NCBI GenBank assembly: GCA_949948825.1 | Contig: CATLIJ010000216.1 | Span: 1 to 5,005 of the forward strand | DNA: 5,005 bases | Reading direction: 5' to 3' | DNA from: an uncultured Clostridiaceae bacterium | GTDB taxonomy: Bacteria; Bacillota; Clostridia; Lachnospirales; Lachnospiraceae | Shown: piece by piece, positions 1-5,005 of the stretch | Numbering within the stretch: position 1 is the stretch's first letter | Layout: every line of letters starts with the position of its first letter | Position numbers and translations under genes: made by a program | Notes under the pieces: model-generated | Database searches by the model: none | Seen by the model: the letters and a program-made list of their open reading frames with translations, nothing else | Told to the model about the DNA's origin: nothing

Positions 1-9
1 CAAGAACTT

Positions 10-645
10 TTATTCCTTTTTGGCTCCCAGCTTATTCTCAGTCCCATTTAAGAGCCGCCCAATATTGCTCCGGTGTTTCCAGATTCCCATAAGGGCAATG
101 ACTGCGGCAATACCATAAAATTCCGGCAGGGCTGCCGCCGAAAGTCCGTAATCCCCCTGAGAGCCGAAAAACACCATCCCTGCAAAGAACAAAATCATCA
201 CCAGAATGGACCCCAGGGACACATACCGGGTGATGGCCACCACAGCCACAAACACAATCAGGCACACCAGCATCACCCGCCAATCCGTGGCTGCCAGAAG
301 GCCCGCAGAAGCTGCTATGCCTTTTCCTCCCTTAAATCCCATATAAAAGGGAAAATTATGTCCAAGGATCACTCCAAAGCCTGTATACAGAAGGTACACA
401 TACATCATCTCCGGCTGCGCGGCAAACAGCTTTCTTGCCACAAGGCAAGCAAGGATTGTCTTGGAAAAATCACCCAAAAACACAATCAGTCCTGCCTTCA
501 CTCCCATCACCCGGAGTACATTAGTGCTGCCGGAATTGCCGCTTCCATAATTGCGGATATCCATGTGGTGGGCTTTGCTGTAAAGATAACCAGTCTGAAA
601 CAGACCAAACACATACCCGATTGCCAGACAAATCACACGCTCCAT
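10..645 (-). CDS. plsY: PlsY, acyl-phosphate:glycerol-3-phosphate acyltransferase
   Basis: This integral membrane enzyme transfers an acyl chain from acyl-phosphate (made by PlsX) to the sn-1 position of glycerol-3-phosphate, giving lysophosphatidic acid, the first acylated intermediate of phospholipid synthesis. The 211-residue product matches the usual family length of about 200. All three family motifs are visible: the GSGNSGSTNVLR block (residues 34-45), the GHNFPFYMGFKGGKG block (95-109) and the C-terminal KHRSNIGRLLNGTE block (190-203). Hydrophobic stretches near residues 1-20, 50-70, 81-100, 122-139, 142-161 and 172-189 fit the multi-pass topology of the family. The start is fixed by an AAAGGAG site (652-658) six bases upstream, lying inside the end of der. 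The stop codon of der is immediately adjacent to this ATG, so translation is probably coupled. No terminator is visible in the nine bases after the stop, so the operon may continue past the window. Confidence 0.97.
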   Translation of the reverse strand: MERVICLAIGYVFGLFQTGYLYSKAHHMDIRNYGSGNSGSTNVLRVMGVKAGLIVFLGDFSKTILACLVARKLFAAQPEMMYVYLLYTGFGVILGHNFPFYMGFKGGKGIAASAGLLAATDWRVMLVCLIVFVAVVAITRYVSLGSILVMILFFAGMVFFGSQGDYGLSAAALPEFYGIAAVIALMGIWKHRSNIGRLLNGTENKLGAKKE

Positions 646-1977
646 TTACTGCTCCTTTCCAGACCGCTCCCGAATGAGGAATTTGAGAGCAGTTCCCTTA
701 AATCCAAAAGTTTCCCGAATCTTATTTTCCAGATAACGTACATAGGAAAAATGCGCCAGCTCCTTGTCATTAACAAAGATCACAAACGTAGGAGGCTTGA
801 CAGCCACCTGAGTCATGTAAAACAGCTTCAGCCGCTTGCCTTTATCCGAAGGCGGCTGCTGTAGAGCCACTGCCTCTGTCATAATCTCGTTGAGTACTCC
901 GGTGGCTACCCGCAGATTCTGATTCTGCCGCACCACGTCAATCAGCTCAAACAGCTTGGAGAGCCTTTGTCCGGTCACAGCCGAGATAAACAAAATCTCC
1001 GCATACTGCATAAAGGACAAGGTATCCTGAACCTTTTTTGTATATTCATAAATGGTCTTGTCATTTTTTTCAATGGCATCCCACTTATTGACTGCAACAA
1101 TGATTCCCTTGCCTCTGTCATGGGCAATCCCTGCAATCTTGGCATCCTGCTCTGTGACGCCTTCCACCGCGTCAATCACCAGCACCACCACATCCGCCCG
1201 CTCCACGGCTGCCACAGTACGGATAATGCTGTACCGCTCCAGGTCTTCCTTGATTCTGCTTTTTCTCCGAAGCCCAGCTGTGTCAATAAACACATATTCC
1301 GTCCCGTCGTGAACCACCTCTGTATCCACCGCGTCCCTGGTGGTTCCGGCAATATCTGACACAATCACCCGGTTTGCGCCAGTCAGCTTGTTGATTATGG
1401 AAGATTTGCCCACATTGGGCTTTCCCACAATCGCCACCCTGGGACGGTCATCCTCTGCTTCGGAAAGCTGCTCTGCCCGGAAATGCCCTGTCACCTCATC
1501 CAGCAAATCTCCGATTCCCAGCCGGGAGGCAGCTGACACAGCAAAGGGCTCCCCGATTCCCAGGTTATAAAACTCATACACATCATTTCCGAATTTCTGG
1601 AAGCTGTCCACCTTATTCACTGCTAACACCACTGGCTTTGCCGACCGGCGCAGCATGTCCGCCACCTTAAAATCCGAATCCACCAGCCCCTGGCGCACAT
1701 CCACAAGAAACAGAATCACATCTGCCGTGTCAATGGCAATCTGTGCCTGCTCCCGCATCTGAGATAAAATCACATCCCTGCTGTCCGGCTCAATTCCTCC
1801 TGTGTCAATTAACGTGAAATTCATATTCAGCCAGGTGCAGTCCGCATAAATCCGGTCTCTGGTTACACCAGGAGTATCCTTGACAATGGAAATGCTCTCC
1901 CCTGCCAGGGCATTAAACAAGGTGGACTTTCCCACATTGGGACGGCCCACAATGGCAACAATCGGCTTACTCATCAC
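646..1977 (-). CDS. der: Der (EngA), tandem-domain ribosome assembly GTPase
   Basis: Der is a cytoplasmic GTPase with two consecutive G domains that binds the 50S subunit and is needed for its late maturation; it is essential in most bacteria. The 443-residue product is of normal length. The first G domain shows GRPNVGKS (11-18), PGVTRD (36-41, switch I Thr), DTGG (58-61), NKVD (121-124) and SAA (148-150). The second shows GKPNVGKS (185-192), GTTRD (211-215), DTAG (232-235), NKWD (297-300) and SAV (332-334). A KH-like RNA-binding domain follows (about 355-440). The acidic linker around residues 172-178 separates the two G domains. AGGAG lies six bases before the first ATG. A second ATG follows directly, so translation may start at either Met 1 or Met 2. 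The gene is 76 bases downstream of the DUF512 gene with no clear promoter between, and abuts plsY. Every catalytic motif is intact. Confidence 0.98.
   Translation of the reverse strand: MMSKPIVAIVGRPNVGKSTLFNALAGESISIVKDTPGVTRDRIYADCTWLNMNFTLIDTGGIEPDSRDVILSQMREQAQIAIDTADVILFLVDVRQGLVDSDFKVADMLRRSAKPVVLAVNKVDSFQKFGNDVYEFYNLGIGEPFAVSAASRLGIGDLLDEVTGHFRAEQLSEAEDDRPRVAIVGKPNVGKSSIINKLTGANRVIVSDIAGTTRDAVDTEVVHDGTEYVFIDTAGLRRKSRIKEDLERYSIIRTVAAVERADVVVLVIDAVEGVTEQDAKIAGIAHDRGKGIIVAVNKWDAIEKNDKTIYEYTKKVQDTLSFMQYAEILFISAVTGQRLSKLFELIDVVRQNQNLRVATGVLNEIMTEAVALQQPPSDKGKRLKLFYMTQVAVKPPTFVIFVNDKELAHFSYVRYLENKIRETFGFKGTALKFLIRERSGKEQ
652..658 (-). promoter_or_regulatory. Ribosome binding site of plsY, inside der
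   Basis: On the minus strand AAAGGAG ends six bases before the plsY ATG and lies within the last codons of der. There is no gap between the der TAA and the plsY ATG, so a ribosome finishing der sits on this site. This supports translational coupling and the choice of the plsY start. Confidence 0.85.
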
Positions 1978-2027
1978 ACTCTCCTATTCCTGAAAATACT
2001 ACATCTGCTGTTACAAGGATCGGTTTT

Positions 2028-2049
2028 GCCACTGGCGGTTTCCATTGGC
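2028..2049 (-). other. Imperfect hairpin in the DUF512-der intergenic gap
   Basis: In the 76-base gap between the DUF512 stop and der, the minus strand reads GCCAATGG, six bases, then CCAGTGGC: an 8-bp stem with one A-G mismatch. It starts four bases after the DUF512 stop codon. The following bases are AAAACCGATCC, with no T tract, so it does not look like an intrinsic terminator. It could stabilise the upstream mRNA or mark a processing site, or be chance. I see no convincing promoter for der in this gap. Confidence 0.35.
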
Positions 2050-2053
2050 TTTG

Positions 2054-3448
2054 TTACAGTTCAGAAATCTCATACGGAATCCACTCCGGCTCATAACCGC
2101 CCGCCTTCTGATCCTCCTCATCTGGTTTTGATAACCCTAAAATCCCGTAAACCAAATCCTGACCGCCTGATTTTACAATATTTACCGGAACTTGTAAAGC
2201 ATTTTGTACATCTGTGCGGGTAAGATCATCCAAAAATACCTCTTCACCGCTGCGGAACATACAGGATGGAAGCAAAAGCCGTTCTCCCAAATCTCTGTCC
2301 TTCAGCTGCTTTATAATATCCTGTCCGGTCAGCAGCCCTGCCACTGTAATCTGCTCTCCGAAGAAATCATTTTGAATGGCATATACATGGACCTTTTTCC
2401 CGGGATATTTATGAGTAATCTTCTCTACCTGCCTTTTCAGGTATGGATAAGCCAGCCGGCCGGTGGCAATAGAAAGGGTCTCTTCCCATATTTCCCCCGG
2501 CTCCTCCATGAATCCGTCCAGGGCATTTGTCACCTCACAGTCCAGAAGCCTTAACATTCCCACCCCGTTTTCCAGCTGAGGATAACCGTCATAGCGGGAC
2601 TCCTCCGGAAGCTCCCTCTCTGCCAGAATATAAAATTCATCGCTGGCATGGACAAAATGAGTTCCCTTTTCCCTGAAAAGCTTTTCCTGCCACTGTTCAA
2701 TGATGGCCAGGGCCTCCTGCGCTGCTTCTCTGTCAAAGGGCTCCAAAGGCTCCAGCCCCTCCCGAAATTTAGAAAGTCCCACTGGCACCACAGACAGGCT
2801 TTCCATAAACGGCAGATATTCTGCCAGATCCCCTATGGTCCGGTTCAGCTCATCCCTGTCATTGATTCCCCTGCACAGCACAATCTGTCCGTTCATCGGC
2901 ACCTGGGCTTCAAACAGCCGGTCCATCCGCTTCAGAGCCGTCCCTGCAAACCGGTTGTGAAGCATTCTGCAGCGAAGCTCCGGGTTGGTGGTGTGAACGG
3001 AAATGTTAATCGGTGCCAAGTGAAACCGGATAATCCGCTCAATATCCGAATCCTTCATATTGGTCAGGGTAATGTAATTGCCCTGTAAAAAAGACAGACG
3101 GGAATCGTCATCCTTAAAATACAGCGTTTCTCTCATCCCCGGCGGCATCTGGTCAATAAAACAGAAAATACACCGGTTGCAGCAGGACTTATAATCACTC
3201 ATCAGTCCGTTTTCAAAAGTGATTCCCAAATCCTCATAATCATGTTCCGTTTCCAGCTCCCACAGTTCTCCGTCCGCCTTTTCCACCAGCATGACCATGC
3301 TTTCGCTGTCTGCATAATACTTGTAATCAAAAACATCTTCAATCTCATTGCCATTAATCTGAAGCAGCATATCTCCCGGCTCAAGCTCCAGTTCTTCTGC
3401 AATGGAGCCTGATTCGACTGCCTGAATCTTATGTCCTTTTTTCGTCAT
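2054..3448 (-). CDS. DUF512 family protein: PDZ domain plus radical-SAM-like Fe-S core
   Basis: This is an uncharacterised but widespread protein type of Firmicutes and cyanobacteria, described in databases as a putative FeS-containing oxidoreductase; its substrate is unknown. The 464-residue product has an N-terminal PDZ-like domain (about 5-60, with SGSIAEELELEPGDMLLQING). A C-x3-C-x2-C cluster follows at Cys89, Cys93 and Cys96, as in radical SAM enzymes that bind a 4Fe-4S cluster and S-adenosylmethionine. Then comes a radical-SAM-like barrel region (about 90-240) and a C-terminal DUF512 region (about 245-455). That last region carries DEFYILAERELPEE, SIATGRLAYPYL, NDFFGEQITVAGLLTG and a conserved-looking LPSCMFR with Cys396. 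No signal peptide or membrane segment is seen, so it is probably cytoplasmic. The frame is open up to an ATG at 3568, but I chose the ATG at 3448. It has an AGAGGA site seven bases upstream, the domain match begins there, and a good promoter occupies the would-be upstream extension. It is the first gene of an operon with der and plsY, which hints at a link to ribosome or envelope biogenesis, by context only. Confidence 0.9.
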   Translation of the reverse strand: MTKKGHKIQAVESGSIAEELELEPGDMLLQINGNEIEDVFDYKYYADSESMVMLVEKADGELWELETEHDYEDLGITFENGLMSDYKSCCNRCIFCFIDQMPPGMRETLYFKDDDSRLSFLQGNYITLTNMKDSDIERIIRFHLAPINISVHTTNPELRCRMLHNRFAGTALKRMDRLFEAQVPMNGQIVLCRGINDRDELNRTIGDLAEYLPFMESLSVVPVGLSKFREGLEPLEPFDREAAQEALAIIEQWQEKLFREKGTHFVHASDEFYILAERELPEESRYDGYPQLENGVGMLRLLDCEVTNALDGFMEEPGEIWEETLSIATGRLAYPYLKRQVEKITHKYPGKKVHVYAIQNDFFGEQITVAGLLTGQDIIKQLKDRDLGERLLLPSCMFRSGEEVFLDDLTRTDVQNALQVPVNIVKSGGQDLVYGILGLSKPDEEDQKAGGYEPEWIPYEISEL

Positions 3449-3455
3449 GGAATCT

Positions 3456-3461
3456 TCCTCT
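3456..3461 (-). promoter_or_regulatory. Ribosome binding site fixing the DUF512 gene start
   Basis: AGAGGA on the minus strand stands seven bases before the ATG at 3448. No comparable site precedes the alternative upstream ATG at 3568, so this site decides the start. Confidence 0.75.
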
Positions 3462-3475
3462 CTTATTCTTCTCCT

Positions 3476-3504
3476 ATCATAACAACAATCCCTTTGTTTG
3501 TAAA
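3476..3504 (-). promoter_or_regulatory. Sigma-A-type promoter of the DUF512-der-plsY operon
   Basis: On the minus strand TTTACA (3499-3504) and TATGAT (3476-3481) are separated by exactly 17 bases. Each hexamer is one base from the sigma-A consensus. Transcription would start near 3469, leaving a leader of about 20 bases that holds only the ribosome binding site. That makes complex leader regulation such as a riboswitch unlikely. Confidence 0.75.
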
Positions 3505-3508
3505 GGAA

Positions 3509-3537
3509 CGGATTTTTGTTTTTTTTTGCAAAATCCG
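3509..3537. promoter_or_regulatory. Perfect 8-bp inverted repeat between divergent promoters
   Basis: CGGATTTT (3509-3516) and AAAATCCG (3530-3537) form a perfect inverted repeat around a 13-base spacer that is mostly a T tract (nine consecutive T at 3519-3527). It lies between the two outward-facing -35 boxes, starting five bases from the DUF512 -35 and ending eleven bases from the prs -35. It is placed well for a regulator binding both promoters, or the T/A tracts may act as UP elements. No known operator is matched, and the assignment is inference. Confidence 0.4.
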
Positions 3538-3548
3538 ACACTTTTCTA

Positions 3549-3578
3549 TTGACGTTTGTCCCTGGCAAATGCTATAAG
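3549..3578 (+). promoter_or_regulatory. Promoter of the prs-like gene, with extended -10
   Basis: TTGACG (3549-3554) and TATAAG (3573-3578) are separated by 18 bases. A TG dinucleotide sits one base before the -10 box (3570-3571), giving an extended -10 that compensates for the slightly long spacer. Transcription would begin near 3585, leaving a leader of about 42 bases. Confidence 0.75.
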
Positions 3579-3586
3579 TAAGATAG

Positions 3587-3601
3587 TGCAGTTACTCTGC
3601 A
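3587..3601 (+). other. Small hairpin at the 5' end of the prs leader
   Basis: TGCAG, five bases (TTACT), then CTGCA form a 5-bp stem right after the predicted transcription start and thirteen bases before the ribosome binding site. A 5'-terminal stem of this kind can slow mRNA decay. It is too small to be a riboswitch and may be incidental. Confidence 0.35.
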
Positions 3602-3613
3602 ACTCTTTATCCG

Positions 3614-3620
3614 AAAGGAG
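3614..3620 (+). promoter_or_regulatory. Ribosome binding site of the prs-like gene
   Basis: AAAGGAG stands six bases before the ATG at 3627, which is close to ideal and supports this start. Confidence 0.85.
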
Positions 3621-3626
3621 TCCCTC

Positions 3627-4823
3627 ATGGCAAATAATTACGTATTCAACGACATTTTGCCGGTAGCCCCCTTAAAAATCGCAGCGTTAGAAAGCTGCCA
3701 GAGCCTTGCCAGACAAGTCAACCGCCATATTGTTGAATTTCGGAAAAACGACACAGAAGAGCTGATCCGCCGCCAAAAGGACTTAAATTACCGGGGATAT
3801 CATGTTGATTCCTACCTTCTCAAATGCACCTGCCCCCGGTTTGGCTCCGGGGAAGCCAAGGCAGTGATTCAGGAATCCGTCCGGGGCGCTGACCTGTTTG
3901 CAATGGTAGATGTAACCAACTACAGTATCTCCTATTCTGTCTGCGGTTATGAAAACCACATGTCTCCGGATGATCATTTTCAGGATTTAAAACGGATTAT
4001 CGGCGCGTCTGTGGCCACAGCCCACCGGGTGAATGTGATTATGCCCTTTCTCTATGAAGGACGCCAGCACAAACGGACCAAACGGGAATCCCTGGACTGC
4101 GCCATGGCCTTAAAGGAACTGATTTCCATGGGTGTCTCCAATATCATTACCTTTGACGCCCATGATCCGCGGGTGCAGAATGCCATTCCCTTAAGCGGTT
4201 TTGACAACTTTATGCCAACCTACCAGTTTATCAAAACCCTTTTTCGCCATGATGACACCTTACAGATTGATAAGGATCACCTTATGATCATCAGCCCGGA
4301 TGAGGGAGCCATGAACCGGGCGGTGTATCTTGCCAATAATTTAAGCGTTGATATGGGAATGTTTTACAAACGGCGGGATTATTCCCGGATTATTGACGGA
4401 AGAAATCCCATAGTGGCTCACGAATTTCTGGGTTCCTCTGTGGAGGGAAAGACCGTGCTGATCATAGATGACATGATTGCCTCTGGCGAAAGCATGCTGG
4501 ACACAGCAAGAGCGCTAAAGGAACGGAAAGCCAAAAAGGTCATTATCTGCTGCACCTTCGGCCTTTTTACAGGCGGTCTGGAAAAGTTTGACGAATTTTA
4601 TGAAAAGGGATATATTGACTATGTGATTACCACCAATCTAAATTACCGGCCCCCGGCAATCTTTGAGAGGGAATGGTATCTGGAAGCGGATATGAGCCGG
4701 TATCTGGCGGCAATCATCAATTCCTTTAACCATGATGTCTCCATAGAGGCTGCTTTGTCCTCTACTGAGAAGATTCAAAAGCTGGTCCGCAGATATCAGT
4801 CTCAGCAAAAGACAGGTGAATGA
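3627..4823 (+). CDS. prs: Ribose-phosphate pyrophosphokinase (PRPP synthetase), long variant
   Basis: PRPP synthetase transfers diphosphate from ATP to ribose-5-phosphate, making PRPP for purine, pyrimidine, histidine, tryptophan and NAD synthesis in the cytoplasm. The product has 398 residues, against about 315 for the classical bacterial enzyme; an N-terminal extension and inserted segments account for much of the excess. Family features in order are RFGSGE (71-76, RFSDGE in classical enzymes), ESVRGADLF (83-91), PFLYEGRQHKR (140-150), DAHD with the metal-binding-type His179 (177-180), SPDEGAMNRA (223-232), the KRR flexible-loop motif (248-250), VLIIDDMIASGES (277-289, the PRPP loop) and TTN (335-337). 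The PRPP loop differs from the classical DDIIDTAGT and looks more like the phosphoribosyltransferase type. The RQDR segment reads RQHK. The start is backed by a strong ribosome binding site and promoter. The gene stands alone, divergent from the DUF512 operon, and ends in its own terminator. A relative with altered activity cannot be excluded. Confidence 0.88.
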   Translation: MANNYVFNDILPVAPLKIAALESCQSLARQVNRHIVEFRKNDTEELIRRQKDLNYRGYHVDSYLLKCTCPRFGSGEAKAVIQESVRGADLFAMVDVTNYSISYSVCGYENHMSPDDHFQDLKRIIGASVATAHRVNVIMPFLYEGRQHKRTKRESLDCAMALKELISMGVSNIITFDAHDPRVQNAIPLSGFDNFMPTYQFIKTLFRHDDTLQIDKDHLMIISPDEGAMNRAVYLANNLSVDMGMFYKRRDYSRIIDGRNPIVAHEFLGSSVEGKTVLIIDDMIASGESMLDTARALKERKAKKVIICCTFGLFTGGLEKFDEFYEKGYIDYVITTNLNYRPPAIFEREWYLEADMSRYLAAIINSFNHDVSIEAALSSTEKIQKLVRRYQSQQKTGE

Positions 4824-4838
4824 TTCACCTGTCTTTTT
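4807..4838 (+). terminator. Intrinsic terminator with the prs stop codon as its loop
   Basis: GACAGGTGAA (4811-4820) and TTCACCTGTC (4824-4833) pair perfectly. The flanking AAAA (4807-4810) and TTTT (4834-4837) extend the stem to 14 bp. The three-base loop (4821-4823) is the TGA stop codon of prs, and a run of five T follows. The last four codons of prs are thus inside the hairpin. The four A on the left give a short U tract in the other direction, so weak bidirectional action is possible. Confidence 0.9.
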
Positions 4839-4873
4839 GAATTGATTATTAGCAAAAACGCATATCTGCAGCT

Positions 4874-4893
4874 AACTAGCACTGACTGCTGTT
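4874..4893. other. Weak imperfect hairpin before the direct repeats
   Basis: AACTAGCA, five bases (CTGAC), then TGCTGTT can pair with one bulged T. It overlaps the start of the first direct repeat. It is weak and may be chance; I record it because it lies at the boundary between the prs terminator region and the repeat cluster. Confidence 0.25.
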
Positions 4894-4942
4894 AATTGAG
4901 TTTTTCGCCGTTAATTGAGTTTTTACGGTTAATTGAGTTTTT
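4891..4942. repeat. Three direct copies of GTTAATTGAGTTTTT
   Basis: Exact 15-bp copies lie at 4891-4905, 4910-4924 and 4928-4942, with a period of 19 then 18 bases. They are separated by CGCC and ACG; the last copy continues into two more T. The surrounding 4839-5005 stretch has no complete gene. Clustered short direct repeats beginning with TGTTAATTG (first T at 4890) resemble the multiple terminal repeats of IS21-family elements. Read on the other strand they could also be a coding repeat with an 18-base unit. The repeat itself is directly seen; its role is unresolved. Confidence 0.9.
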
Positions 4943-5005
4943 TTACAGTAAGCGTGGCATTGACCCCGCTTCCAAGAGTGATTCCTACAGCCAGAAGCGC
5001 GGAGA
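4929..5005 (-). CDS. Unidentified short minus-strand open frame, cut by the window edge
   Basis: On the minus strand a frame enters from the right edge and reads a hydrophobic stretch with LLAVGITLGSGVNA, then TLTVKKLN and a TAA that lies inside the third direct repeat. Only 24 codons are visible and I do not recognise the family. It could be the C-terminal end of a gene convergent with prs. It could also be a signal-peptide-like beginning (hydrophobic core, small residues before a possible cleavage site after VNA) that is closed early by a stop. If the neighbouring run of seven A (4938-4944) gained one base, the frame would continue as LTVKKTQLTVKTQLTAK with a six-residue repeat. The frame may equally be chance. 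Confidence 0.25.
   Translation of the reverse strand, partial: SALLAVGITLGSGVNATLTVKKLN

Noticed and set aside
73..864. 263-codon plus-strand open frame opposite plsY and der
   Set aside because: It runs antisense across the plsY/der junction, its product is a His/Gln/Lys-rich composition with no domain pattern, and both genes on the other strand have complete family motifs. It is a shadow of their codon use.
967..1570. Plus-strand open frames inside der
   Set aside because: They are antisense to the two G domains of Der, have no ribosome binding sites and show no recognisable motifs.
3509..3541. PurR box pair upstream of prs
   Set aside because: The inverted AAAATCCG half-sites vaguely recall PurBoxes, but the central CGAA core expected for Firmicute PurR sites is missing in both halves.
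3449..3568. 40-residue N-terminal extension of the DUF512 protein from the ATG at 3568
   Set aside because: It lacks a ribosome binding site, is low-complexity and Lys/Arg-rich, and would be translated through the predicted promoter at 3476-3504. The ATG at 3448 has a good site and matches the start of the PDZ-like domain.
4891..4942. CRISPR array
   Set aside because: The repeats are 15 bases with only 3-4 base gaps, so there are no spacers, and no cas gene is visible.
4953..5005. Plus-strand frame from a GTG after the repeats
   Set aside because: It is open to the window edge for only 17 codons, has no ribosome binding site upstream and no recognisable sequence. It cannot be supported as a gene start.

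Overview
The window looks like a chromosomal housekeeping segment from a low-to-mid GC Firmicute, most likely a member of the Clostridia (Lachnospiraceae-like). I infer this from the gene order (DUF512 PDZ/radical-SAM protein, then der, then plsY), the strong AGGAG-type ribosome binding sites, the sigma-A-like promoters and the long variant of PRPP synthetase. The taxonomic call is an inference; no rRNA gene or species-specific marker is present.

Layout. Positions 10-3448 hold a three-gene leftward (minus-strand) operon. It starts with a DUF512 protein (2054-3448), followed by the ribosome-assembly GTPase Der (646-1977) and the membrane acyltransferase PlsY (10-645). The der stop codon directly abuts the plsY start. 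A good promoter and a short leader precede the DUF512 gene. Positions 3449-3626 are a divergent intergenic region with two outward-facing promoters and a perfect 8-bp inverted repeat around a T tract between them. Positions 3627-4823 hold a rightward, apparently monocistronic prs-like gene (398 aa). Its stop codon forms the loop of its own intrinsic terminator. Positions 4839-5005 contain three copies of a 15-bp direct repeat and a short minus-strand open frame running off the window edge. This tail could be the tip of an IS21-like element, a decayed coding repeat, or the end of an unidentified gene.

Together the genes cover core growth functions: 50S ribosome maturation (Der), the first committed acylation of glycerol-3-phosphate in phospholipid synthesis (PlsY), and PRPP supply for nucleotides, histidine, tryptophan and NAD (Prs). 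The DUF512 protein is the least understood member. I see no defence system, CRISPR array, tRNA or rRNA. Most of the window is ordinary. The points worth a second look are the atypical PRPP loop of the Prs variant, the DUF512 protein, and the repeat-bearing right edge.
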